From Chrysophaeum taylorii (taxonomy: Eukaryota > Sar > Pelagophyceae > Pelagomonadales > Pelagomonadaceae), in the NCBI GenBank assembly GCA_029834535.1, contig JAQMWT010000385.1:1-34714 (forward strand): a stretch of 34,714 bases of DNA, written 5' to 3'. The notes below the pieces were generated by a model that did no database searches, was not told the DNA's origin, and saw nothing but the letters and a program-made list of their open reading frames with translations. A program made the position numbers and the translations under genes. Each line of letters opens with the position of its first letter. Within the stretch, counting starts at the first letter, position 1. This document shows, one piece after another, positions 21,255 to 31,053 of this stretch.

Positions 21255-21277
21255 TGGTGGAGGATATGAGATTCGAG
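21255..21277 (+). other. Primer binding site of element B
   Basis: Two bases after the LTR the sequence is TGGTGGAGGATATGAGAT followed by TCGAG. It starts with TGG, the complement of the tRNA CCA end. It then fits an acceptor stem, and GATTCGAG is the complement of a T-loop. This suggests priming by the 3' end of a full-length tRNA; I cannot identify which one. Confidence 0.65.
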
Positions 21278-21656
21278 CGACTATATCGGTCGCAACGAAC
21301 TAGTGCATCTTGCATTCTCTACACGGTCCGGACAAGCCGTGCGCGCCCTGATCAAGCGCGCCGACAAGGAATTCCAGAAGGACCATTGCCGTGGGGAAGT
21401 TCCCCGGCCGGATACGTTTGTCGTCGGAAGTGACGACGCGCGATTTGGTGCTAACCGACGCGCAACCCGGGTACCGCTGCCGCAGGCGAGCGGAGTGAGA
21501 TCGCAACTCACGGATAAGGCATTGTTTGCCGGGCAGAGACGAGTTCTGCCGCCCACCGTACGGATAGATTTGTCGGTGGAAGACGCACGCAACGACGATA
21601 TTACGCGTGTCGTGGACGATTAGAAGTTCCGGAGCCGAAGGAGCACGAGAACGACG
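21278..21656 (+). other. Leader of element B
   Basis: Non-coding leader between primer site and gag start; short open frames on both strands look fortuitous. It would contain the packaging signal if the element is organised like its relatives. Confidence 0.4.
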
Positions 21657-22301
21657 ATGACTCAATTATTTTGGACCCGTTCTGATCTCGGCCGACTAGA
21701 ACGAGCCAGAGCCGATACGGAAGACGATGATGCTGCCGTCGAGCAGCTACGATATGAAGAACCGCCAAGCCGTCAGGATGAGACGAACGAGCGGAATAAT
21801 GATGATGATAATGATGACGATGAAGAAGAGCACGATACAGAAGTTGACGAGGAAGAAGAGCTAAACTACAACTACAAGCCCACGGAGAGACCGGCGGGAG
21901 GACGATCGACAGCTCCGTCAACGCGTGCAGAACCCCCGGATGCAACGAAAATGAATGAGTTCTACGAAGCTCACTTGCGGGCATTACGCGAAGAGAACGA
22001 ACGCGCGCAAGAACGACTTTTAAAACTCTTAGGGGAAGAGAACGAACGAAAAGAACGGCTACACCGGAAGGAGATAAAAATAATGCGAGAGCAACTGCGT
22101 ATGGCCAATGCTCGAGCAGACGCCCTCCAAGATCAAGCAAGCGCGTTGACACGGGAAATAGATGAATTGCGTATGCCGAATCGCCCGAGGCGAGCGAACG
22201 GTCTCGAGGGAGAATTCCGAACTTCGAAGGTACCGCCGCCCACGCGAACGCGAGCGAAAGTCAGGAAGCCGCGCGACGACGACGACGAGTCGTCCGAGAT
22301 G

Positions 22302-22322
22302 ACCGAAACGTCGTTAAACTAC
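22302..22322 (+). other. SLNY motif in element B gag, copy 1
   Basis: TETSLNY followed by DQEQ. The nucleotides ACGTCGTTAAACTACG are identical to copy 2 at 22395-22410. Confidence 0.5.
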
Positions 22323-22388
22323 GATCAAGAGCAATCCAAGTTGAAGGAGCTCACCCAAACCAAAATCCCCACAGAATCGAAGAATTTG

Positions 22389-22409
22389 ACCGAAACGTCG
22401 TTAAACTAC
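22389..22409 (+). other. SLNY motif in element B gag, copy 2
   Basis: TETSLNY followed by GSKP, 29 codons after copy 1. Weaker relatives are ELNYNY at 21861-21875 and ASVNY at 24435-24449, the latter upstream of the protease. Confidence 0.5.
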
Positions 22410-24650
22410 GGGTCGAAGCCGTCTACCGCTTCTAACCCGGTGTCACCGTTGGTGGCACGATATGATTTGTCGTCAGCTGACACAACCCTCGGTCTTGACG
22501 ACGCGCCGGAGTTATGTGTGAATCCGATTTACGAGCCCCGTGCAGCCGATAACGCCCAAAGTAAAGGACCCGCCGCTGCTACGCTCGATGCTATGAGTTT
22601 ACCTCCGAACATTCAAGTGGATGGCACGTCGCCTCCACGATCGATCGACGATGCGTCGCAGAGGATTACCTCGAATGATAAGCGCGCACCTGAGTACACA
22701 CCCATCGAACGTCACGTGCCCTTTGGTGGCCAGTTTTTGACAGATATGACGTCGGGGACGACGCCTTCTTCTTTTGCAGCCCCCCCCCGACGAACCGACT
22801 GCAGACGTTTTTGCAGATGTTTCATTCCCTTTGACGATGGCAGACAATTCGTGTGCCGACATTTTTAGTGACGAGGCGATTGCCGATATTCGAAGCGATG
22901 GAGTGGATGAGAGGCCGAGTGAAACGGCCGAGAAAATGAATACGAAAGCGGAAGAGATGAAGAATCTTATAACGCATGAACTGCCTTTGGAGCTCAGTGA
23001 AAGCCCTGGCGTATTACTCACGAACGAAGAGTTCAAAGATTTTCAGCCTGCATATGATGATGGCTACGTGATAAAGAAAGATCCCGAACATACTATGAGG
23101 ATGAGTATAGCTGCCGCCCGGAACCGAATTTGGATGGGACGATCAGCATGGATAATAGGAAGATGAGCGTACCGACGATAAGGATACGAGCTCAATGTTT
23201 CCTGAAGAAGAAACCGCCAGAGCGGAAAGAAGTACAATTCCGACCCCGAGACACGGAGTTATTGGCCAACCGAGATTTAATTTACGTTTGGTCGGAGGTT
23301 TGGCAAAAAGACGACGAAGGCGTCGATGTTTGGATAGACGAGACGATTGAGCCAGTTCGGATAGACTTGGGAGCACCAGTCGCCTACAGAGACGATCCAG
23401 AGGTACTAGGACCTGCCGAACTGACGCCAGAGAGAGACAAAGATAACAAGAGCCCCAGTCGAAGTTCGCGCCGGCACAGACCACGCCGATCGCGCGACGA
23501 CGAATACGACGGAGGCCGACACCAATATAATTCGAGTTTTTCGAGCGCAACGCTCGCATTTACGACCCCTTGCGGTCAACAGTTACCATTAGGAGTGATG
23601 GTGTACCCGAACACGGACACCCGCACCGACGACGCAGCCGACGCCCTTGCCGCGGCCGCATTCGAAGATCTTGCTCGCCCACCGATGGACGAGCCACCCA
23701 ACGACGTGCTGACCAATCGTCGGTCTTTGGCACACATTTATGAGCAGATGTCGAGCGATGAGCTCGAAGATTCGAGCGAGGAACTTGAAGCTACACGATA
23801 CTGGGAAGGCGATTCAGATTCGGAAGATGAAGAAGCTACACTCTGTGAACCAGTGTCTGCGTTAACGTTATTTGACGAGTCGTCCATGGACGACCCACCG
23901 TTTATTTTTGATGAGGAAGCCCTCGATGCCATCGGCTTATCTTTGGACCCTCCAGAGACGACCGCTGGCGACCGAACTGGCTGTGAGCCAGACATGAATT
24001 TCTGCAGTGATAGCTCGTGCGCGCATTCGACTGAAGAGACGATGACCAGCGCGAGTATTGCAGACGACGATTTTACGACAGAGTTGACGTCGGGGACGAC
24101 GCCATCTTTTCCTGCGGACCCCCCCGAAACGGTTTCGATTACTACGGATCGAGACACGGATGCGCCGCCGGAAGAAAAGGATAGATTTATGAAGAAGATT
24201 TGCAGCGTTCTCGAGTGTGACGAAGACGAGCAGACGTGGAACCTGCAGGATTGGTGGACGAAAGCTCAGAATTTCTTGCTGAAGAAGCCACCAGAACAAC
24301 CGCACAGCTGCAGACTCAAAGCCGCAGCTGACACGGAACCGATCGCCGATGCTGATGAGGATCAGCAGGCGACGAATGAATTTACAGATGCATTCTGGAA
24401 AGACGAAATGAATGATTTATGGGAGGGGTCCTTTGCTTCCGTGAACTACGAAGACCAGGATCCCCTACCAGCACTGATTCCCTCTGAGATTGTCTTGGAG
24501 GAAGAGCGGAAGCCGCCAGATAAAGAGGCTGCCGCGAGCATTATGGCGAAGACGCCAACAACAGATAATACGAAAGCTCAAGCCGCGGTATCGATGCCCA
24601 ACCCCGGAGATGAGCGAATCAGAGCCCGATGTGCTCACACTTCGTTGACG

Positions 24651-25300
24651 CCGCGAGACGGCAAGACGATCGAAGATGATTTGATTACCCTCAGTTGTTT
24701 AGATACGGGTTCTCTAACGTTTATGGCCTGTCACATCTACAAGAATCGTGACGGTCCGAAATTCTCGACGACCATCGGTGTCGATGGAATGGCCGATGTT
24801 TCTTATATTTGCCGAGAAATGGTCAAAAAGTTGACCAAAGATCAGTTGATTTTCGATGAAGGCGAACTTCCGATTAAGCGCAAGCTGTACGGATCAGGAT
24901 TGAATACGACGACGATCCATCGTTGGATCGCCCTTCGGGTCGCTTTCGCCGATGACTTTGCCGCTCCCATTGTTGCTATTGTAGCAGATACGAATTATCT
25001 GTTCCTGTTGGGAGGGCGCGATATACGAGTTTTAGGAGCCATTGTGGATTTTCCCCATGATCGGATCTGTTTTTGTCGAACCCAAGTCGTCTACGGGCGC
25101 AAGAAGATTAAAGTTAAGGATGAACGAGTCGATGCACCAATCGTGACCTTTCGGTCGATTTACGATCGGAATCCGATAACCGTACCGATTTACAATCATC
25201 AACACGATGCCTTTCGGCAGAGTCTCGACCTGGTCAAGACTCGAGTTTATGCTCGTTTGAGCACAATTAAAGATCTCCGAAGCCCGCCGCCGGAACGTAA
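24651..25300 (+). CDS. Retropepsin-type aspartic protease of element B
   Basis: TIGVDGMADVSYICREMVKK (about 24771-24830) aligns with the retropepsin active-site segment. The catalytic Asp is kept, but the following Thr/Ser-Gly is replaced by Gly-Met. About 75 residues later LFLLGGRDIRVLGAIVDF (about 25000-25053) matches the C-terminal hydrophobic-Leu-Gly motif and the strand after it. This spacing fits a retropepsin. A DTGS at 24702 is too far upstream to be the active site. The altered triad may mean loss of activity or a family-specific variant. Confidence 0.6.
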
Positions 25301-25308
25301 GGTAGCCA

Positions 25309-25930
25309 ATGGCCACGCGGGGACATGCTACGACCAAATTCTCCCCAGCTCCGGGAGAAGACGCGCGAGAAGTAATCGCTTATGCCGCGCGCACGATTCA
25401 AATCGAGCCCGGTCGAACGTACAATCTACCGGTTATTTTGTCGAAGCCTATGGAAAAAGGACAGGTTTTCGTCGCTACGTTTGCTGAGAACGAGCAGTTG
25501 GGAGTTGTCGAAGGAATGTGTTCTTCTTGCGAAGAGCGCGACCGGTCCGCTGCTCGGGTGGCAGTTACTGCCACGGAAGAAGTGCCGACGATCGTCACTC
25601 AAGGCGAAGCCCTTGCGATTGGTGATATCGTTAGGTACGAAGATGAGTTGAACGTCTCTACGATCAACGAACTTACGAAAGAATGTGAAGAAGGATACGA
25701 CAAGGGGAACCTTTCTTTCACCGTTTCTGTCGCTAGTCATTTGACGCGATGCGACGAATCTACCCCGCCGATGCTGCTGAGCACGGTGCAGAAGGACGCT
25801 ATGACCTCTATGACGGACAAATCCACCCTCAAACGACCTGAAGGCAGCGACGATTTCGCTCGAAGGTCAAGATTGAAAAGAAATGCCGCGAGATCACCGA
25901 AGCGGAGATCCGCCGCCGATATGAAAAGGT
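25309..25930 (+). CDS. Post-protease beta-rich domain of element B
   Basis: The frame opening at 25309 (a -2/+1 change from the protease frame near 25310-25330) reads AYAARTIQIEPGRTYNLPVI, then GQVFVATFAENEQLGVVEG, then SAARVAVTATEEVPTIVTQG. Many Ty3/gypsy polyproteins have such a segment between protease and RT. It leads into the methyltransferase through a Lys/Arg-rich linker (about 25800-25930). Confidence 0.5.
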
Positions 25931-25954
25931 TCAATGGCTTCCATCACTTATCGC

Positions 25955-26965
25955 AAGGTGGTGATGCTGTTCAGTGGAGCCGGAGGCAGTACTTTAGGTT
26001 CCAACGAGCCAACGAAACGTGGACGTCGTTTCGAGTCGTGCTAGCACTCGATGCGTCGGACACCGCCAACCAGATCCACCACAAGAACTTTCCGAATATT
26101 CCTGTGGTGCAGCACACATTGTGTGGTCGCTATGTTACAACCTTACGGTTGATCGAATCTTATTTACCCTACGCGGAATGGTCGTCGTCGATGTGTGTCG
26201 CGTCGCCACCCTGCGTACACTCCGCTCTGTGCAACTTGACTTCCAGAGATGTGGGAAGGAGTCACGCTACCCACTGGACGATGAAATTATGCAAGATGGC
26301 TGGTTTTTCATGTGGTTGATAGAGCAGGCGGCTTCGATTATTTCTTACGTTGCACGTTTGCACCCGTACGTATACGTCGTCAATTTATTGGCATAACTCC
26401 TAGTTTGATGAGCTGTCGCGTGCGATTGTTGGTTTCTAGCCATCCGCTCCATTTGCGCGCAGTTCCAAAACCTTCCAAAAATATGCGGCAAAAGTTCGCC
26501 GCAGCACTTGGTTACGCCGACAAACGACATTTATTTCAGATGAACAATTTAGGATCATCACGAGCCGCAACAGACGCAGCTTATACTGTTACGCGTGTCC
26601 CGCTTCGCGTAGGACCGCACCGTTCCGATTACAGATCTCGAATCTGGAATGACTTCGGAGTTGTGACGATGCCCCTGATTTTGATTGGGCCGGCTTCTCC
26701 AGGACGACCTCGTGAAACACTTGGCGTCCGTCGTGCCACCTACGATGGCCTTATTAATGCTCGATCTGCACAACCTGTGACCAAGGAATTCACCTGAGCG
26801 GCGAAGCTTTGCCGTCAGCGTTGAGTCCTGCAGACCGACCGTTTGATTATTATTTACAAATGATGAAACCACCCTTCGTCACGTACAAGTACCGCTGTCA
26901 AACACGCGTACACGTGTCGTAAGATGGGTGTCGATTGATGATCTCCAAGATCGCACCAAATAAAA
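25955..26965 (+). pseudogene. C5 cytosine DNA methyltransferase domain of element B, frameshifted
   Basis: Motif I is VVMLFSGAGGSTLG (25958-25999), a textbook S-adenosylmethionine-binding motif. After a frame change at about 26030 comes motif II, VVLALDASDTANQIHHKNFP. Motif IV is VASPPCVHSALCNL, with Pro-Pro-Cys at 26206-26214. In a further frame is a likely motif VI, FFMWLIEQAAS (Glu at 26322-26324). A weak motif VIII candidate is NNLGSSRAATDAAYTVTR (about 26545-26600), and a motif IX candidate is TRVVRWVSIDDLQD (about 26910-26952). Motif X is not clear. At least three frame changes make this copy inactive. The domain lies between the post-protease segment and the RT, in the element's own direction. 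Confidence 0.78.
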
Positions 26966-27343
26966 CCTCCAGAGGTACCGTTGATTCCGCCTGCAACAGA
27001 TGAGCCGGGACGTCTCATGCTTCTTCTGCTGCCCCCCGACAACCAAATTTAGACGTTCCGCCAGATCCTGCGAGATCGGGAACCGAAGATTAAGAACGAG
27101 CCGAGGTTCGTGTCAAAGGCGAGAGGATCAACAAAAGCCACCCGGAAGTGAAACTAAAATACGAGAAAAAGTTCGATGTGCCATGGAAAGATGCGCCGCG
27201 CGATGCCGAGGGTGCACCACTGCCGCAGACTCCTGAGCATGTCAAGGACAACGAAGCGATGAAAGTTAAAATTCTACGAAGGAAGAAGTTGATAAGGTTG
27301 TGCAGGAGCTGACAATCCGCACTTAGATGACGAGGCGAAACTG
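26966..27343 (+). other. Decayed linker between methyltransferase and reverse transcriptase
   Basis: Short coding-like pieces (EKKFDVPWKDAPRDAEGAPL at about 27160-27220) are charged and in changing frames. This is probably the region upstream of the RT fingers. No recognisable domain. Confidence 0.4.
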
Positions 27344-28210
27344 ATGCTCCGTCACTGTGTGCAATATTCTTGGGCCTTTTTCGACCCGATTATGAGACCT
27401 GTGGACTCGCCTCCTGTGTCTCTACGATTCAAAGACGCGAATCCGCGACGATTCAAGATGACGCCCTACCGATTGACGCCTGCGAAGCTCGATTGTCTCC
27501 GCAAGCAGATCAGCGAGTGGTGCCGGGATGGGTCATCGTCCGGCCAACTCACCTTGGGGCTTTCCTGTGTTGATGCTTCCCGAAGAAAGGAGCTGAGATT
27601 GGAACGTCAAACGCGTTCCGTGCTGCAGTTGACTTACGTCAGCTCAATATCAATTGGTCAATGACAGTTGGCCAAATTTCGACAAGATGATGCTTTAGCC
27701 TCTCGCGATGAGACGATGGCGGACATGCATGATATAGATGGGGATACCACAACCGTCTGGATCCGGCAGCGCAGGACGCTGCACGATGGTTAGCCCACTT
27801 GGCGCTCATAGTTTCTTGCGATTACCTCTAGGTGTGAAGACAGCCGGAGCTCTTTTCTGCAAGCAAATGGCGAGCGACTTTCGAAATGGATGTATCGAGA
27901 CTTGGTTGCGTTTGTTGACGATATTATGATGGGATCCGACGATCTTCATCGACATTTACAAGTTTTGATCGAAGTGATGTGTCATTTGGCACAGAGAGAG
28001 GGGGCAGCGGTCGAACCGCGAAGTTCCACCTTCTCAAGGATGATATAGAATTTCTGGACACATTACCCCAGAAGGCGAAGCCGAATCAAAGACGCTGGAA
28101 GCGCAGAAGATGCCGATTCAGGTACTTTACCGAATACTTCCCCGAAGACCCAGATACGCTCTTTCATCGGCATGAGTAATTGCGCCGGCGATATGTGAAG
28201 GGCGCTCGAA
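27344..28210 (+). pseudogene. Ty3/gypsy reverse transcriptase of element B
   Basis: RT landmarks appear in order but in changing frames: MTPYRLTPAKLDCLRKQISE (about 27459-27518), SPWGFPVLML (about 27549), FRAAVDLRQLN (about 27620), SFLRLPLGVKTAGALF (about 27812) and AFVDDIMMGS with the catalytic Asp-Asp at 27917-27922. The thumb-side SFIGMS piece is visible near 28155. The enzyme copies element RNA into DNA. Several single-base losses make this copy non-functional. Confidence 0.88.
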
Positions 28211-28740
28211 GTGGAACCGTTGAAGACGATTATGCCTCGAAGGTGTAAAGTTCAGTGGACGCCCGAGTGTCAGAAAGCTTGGGATACGTTATTGAAGCGG
28301 TTGATTCCCGTGGAGTCTACCACGCCGATTATGATCTGCCTTTTCAGATCCGATCCGATGCTTCCGGATGGACTTGGAGCATATCTCTTCCATTGAAGTC
28401 AAGGACGATGCCGGAAGAGTGACTCGAGAAGAACGAGTGATGAATACTGGAGCCGAGCGTGCCGAAGGAGATGCGGAATTATGAGCCCCGTCGGCTAGAG
28501 CTGCTGGCAGTTATACTCTCTAGGCTTTCGAGCCTACATCGAAGGGCACCGGACTGTTTTGGAGACCGATCACCGAAATTTGACGTTTTACGTAAGGCGA
28601 CGCCTCGTGGGCAGCTTGCTCGTTGGGCGATGCGCCTCGCCAATTTTGACCCTGAACTTGGTTACAAGCCGGGAAAGTCACCGGGAATGAGTATCCCTGA
28701 CTGTCTCTCCCGCAACCCGATAGATCGTCATCGAGACTGA
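28211..28740 (+). pseudogene. RNase H domain of element B
   Basis: WTPECQKAWDTLLKRL (about 28259) is the connection segment. IRSDASGWTWS (about 28347-28380) holds the first catalytic Asp. YEPRRLELLAVIL holds the Glu region, and RGQLARWAMRLANFDPELGY followed by DCLSR closes the domain with the Ty3/gypsy-type ending. One frame change separates the first and second halves. Confidence 0.85.
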
Positions 28741-29127
28741 CGAGTTTGGAAACGGCGAACCACGCGTATTTAGTGTTCCAAGAGCTTCGACCTGTTGATG
28801 ACCGAGGTTCCCGTCTCTGGCTGCCACTTCATAATGTCGTTTATTACGACCGAACTGCCGGAAGAGGACGAAGACCCTGAAAGGATCCGATGAAATTGGC
28901 TACGTCTCGCTACGAGACAACGTCGGAAGAACCGTGCGCGTGATGAGCCACAGATCTTCAAGGACGCAGCCGCTTACAAAGATTATCGATAAGATACCCG
29001 ATAATATGACGCTCGCTGAGATCGCACGTGAGCAAGAATCTGATGCTACGTGCGAGGAAATTCGCTACCGAATGGCCCAAGGTCAGACGCCGCGACGTTC
29101 CCGAGCGAACGGTGAGATCGTTGGATG
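28741..29127 (+). other. Linker between RNase H and integrase
   Basis: Charged, poorly conserved sequence in broken frames (DKIPDNMTLAEIAREQESDA at about 28990 is typical of the segment before the integrase zinc finger). No separate gene. Confidence 0.5.
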
Positions 29128-30150
29128 ACTTTACCGCATTTCTGCTGATTTGCACCGATGATTGTTGCACCTGCTACGTTGCGCAAACGCATTCGACTCT
29201 ATCATGACACTCCGGTTAACGGTGGTCATATGGGACGTCACAGTACCGTCCAGGCTATCCCAGAACGTTTTGGTGGCCCACAACAGAAGTTGGAGTCTTC
29301 ATTGCTGAATGTAGTTTGTCAGAAAGCTCGTACGCCTGAGCCGAAACGAGCTGGACTCTTGCAGCAGCCCGTCTACGATGGTGATGGTGCTGTTCTTTCA
29401 TGCATGGTTTGGACCCTTGCCCAGGCGTCCCAGAGTATCTTCTAGTATTTTTGATCCGTTCTCGCATTTCTTGATTCTGGATGTTTTGAACGATAAGACC
29501 GCTGAGTCTGTCCTCGAGTCTTTTGTCATTAATTCTCCTCAAGGCTGCTGCCCCAGATGATTCGTACCGACAACGGTAAGGGGTCGTGAACAAGTTGATG
29601 CGCGAGTTTGCCATCTCTTTAACACGATACCAAACTACGATTCCTATCATGCCCAGTCGAACCCGGCTGAGCGTGTCAACCGATTTATCAAGGCCTCCGT
29701 GCTTGCCTTCAAGGCCGGAACATCACGGATTGGCCTGACTTTGCTCATTATATTGCGTTTTGCTACAACCGCAAGTTTATTCCAGGCACGCAGATTTCTC
29801 CCTTTATGCTGCGCCTGAACCGTCAGCCGATGCTACCGACTGACTACACGCTCATGGATTTTGATACGACGTACCGAAGACTCGCTCTGATGCAGTAGCC
29901 GAACTCGCGAACGTTGAAATATTATAATCGTCGCGAGGCTCGTGATAAAGCGAAGAAACAGCGTTGGCACAATGCTGATCGGCGATGTTGAATACAAGGA
30001 AGGATCGCACGTTTTCTACATCCGCTTTCCTTCAGAACAAACTTCGACCGGAATGGCGAGGGCCGTTTATTATCAAGGAACGCCTCTCCCCGGTCACCTA
30101 TAGGATTAGTCTCTCGACTCTCCGCCCGAAGAACGACGTGTTCATGTAAG
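29128..30150 (+). pseudogene. Ty3/gypsy integrase of element B
   Basis: The zinc-binding part is RIRLYHDTPVNGGHMGRHST (two His, about 29188-29247), with a damaged Cys-Cys part near 29310. The core follows: WFGPLPRRPRVSSSIFDPFS (about 29409-29468), IRTDNG (second Asp, about 29560-29580) and AQSNPAERVNRFIKASV (Glu, about 29650-29705). Then come YNRKFIPGTQISPFMLRLNR (about 29765) and a C-terminal GPF motif (30060-30068) in KLRPEWRGPFIIKERLSP. The first catalytic Asp, expected just before GPLP, is not visible. Frames change several times. Confidence 0.85.
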
Positions 30151-30669
30151 TCAGATCACGCCGGTGATGGTACCTCCGATCGTTGATCAAACCATCCGCA
30201 AACCCGAAAAACGTGATGATTATCAGCACGGTAAGTTTGTTGTTTTCGGATTCCTGACCGGAAGCGCTCTGATTGGCGCAAGAAGATTTATGTTGCCGAA
30301 GTTTACAGCCGCGCGATTACCAAAATGATCGTGTCGCTCTACATTTTAATTCCGATTGGGTCCGAACGATGATGTCGCTTATTTCAAGCCGACCTCTGCC
30401 TTTCGCACCGCAAGCTCAAGCCCGAATTCAAGGACGTTGAAGGTCGAAGTTTCACCGACAAGTCCGAATTTCCTCCAACACAACTCGCGTGTCACGGTTT
30501 CGCTCCGCACGAGATTGACGTGTCCCCAAGTTTACTTTACGCAGTGGTCGAGTTCCTGAACCGATCATCACCCGCGTTTACCAGAAGATTCGTTCACAGG
30601 ATGGCAGTAAGGCGAAGCCGCGCTCCTCGCGCTAGCACTCGCTGGGGCAGCTCGAATTCTCCAGGGAGT
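30151..30669 (+). other. 3' region of element B
   Basis: Coding-like pieces after the integrase GPF module (VFMxVSQITPVMVPP at about 30137-30180) decay into mixed frames. I cannot identify a chromodomain. A clear polypurine tract before the 3' LTR is not visible. Confidence 0.4.
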
Positions 30670-30994
30670 CCTGGCGGCAACTCCCGCCTCCTAAGGCTTA
30701 CCCCTCTTCTAGCCCCCCATCAGGGCACCCTACTCCGTTCCGATGATGTCAGAGTCTCTGACATCATCTCCTTTTCCGTGACATGCGTCACCCTGATTTC
30801 TGATTTTCGATTATCCTTGATCATAAAGCAACAGCCGATCCTCAAGTTGAGAGGACCAGGCGCAGGAGTTGTTTGTGGTCGCGTGGCGGGAGAACGGCCA
30901 TCCTCGTCCAGTGATCCCACCAAGGGCACGGACGCGAGCGGCGAGCCAGGATTCGAAGGCACGCCAGGTAGCCCCAAATTCTCCTTACGCCACA
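30670..30994 (+). repeat. 3' LTR of element B
   Basis: It matches the 5' LTR. Its first bases are altered (CCTGGCGG instead of TGTGGCGG), but its end CTTACGCCACA is intact. Differences from the 5' LTR are mostly small losses: shorter C run, shorter hairpin loop, and CCCCTAAAATCC versus CCCCAAATTC. Confidence 0.9.
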
Positions 30995-30999
30995 GTCTT
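30995..30999 (+). repeat. Right target site duplication of element B (GTCTT)
   Basis: Identical to 20910-20914 and directly adjoining the LTR end. Confidence 0.85.
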
Positions 31000-31053
31000 C
31001 ATGCTCCCCACACACACCCCCCTCTTAGCAGTCGACATTTAAAGACAGACAAG
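31000..31053. repeat. Boundary module
   Basis: CATGCTCCCCACACACAC, then CTCTTAGCAGTCGACATTTA and AAGACAGACAAG. An inverted, diverged copy lies at 33397-33445, so the inverted pair of Helitron-end copies 4 and 5 has matching outer ends. Confidence 0.7.

Larger units (their letters stand above)
21657..24650 (+). pseudogene. Gag region of element B
   Basis: The ATG at 21657 opens an acidic Asp/Glu-rich N-terminus, then a strong heptad-like coiled coil (about 21950-22180), then a basic linker and two TETSLNY motifs. At a C9 run (22780-22788) the frame changes by +1 (frame open at 22774-23166). Near 23130-23166 it changes back by -1, and then runs open through 25487. The middle is Asp/Glu/Ser/Pro-rich and apparently disordered. 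Modules recur: TSGTTPSS at about 22750 and TSGTTPS at about 24090; FLKKKPPE at about 23200 and FLLKKPPE at about 24273. I see no CCHC knuckle. Gag identity rests on position. Confidence 0.6.
20915..30994 (+). mobile_element. Element B: complete Ty3/gypsy-type LTR retrotransposon carrying a DNA methyltransferase
   Basis: Its structure is 5' LTR (338 bp), primer site, gag, retropepsin, post-protease domain, C5 methyltransferase, reverse transcriptase, RNase H, integrase and 3' LTR (325 bp), flanked by GTCTT on both sides. Integrase after RT is the Ty3/gypsy order. The LTRs are alike but differ by several small deletions and substitutions, so the insertion is not very recent. The coding region has many frame changes, densest after 25.3 kb. 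It is inserted in the tetranucleotide boundary module at the end of Helitron-end copy 3, so it is younger than that copy. Confidence 0.9.

Noticed and set aside
24695..24715. DTGS as the protease active site of element B
   Set aside because: It lies about 100 codons before the distal LLGG motif; the VDGMADVSYI segment has the right spacing and context.
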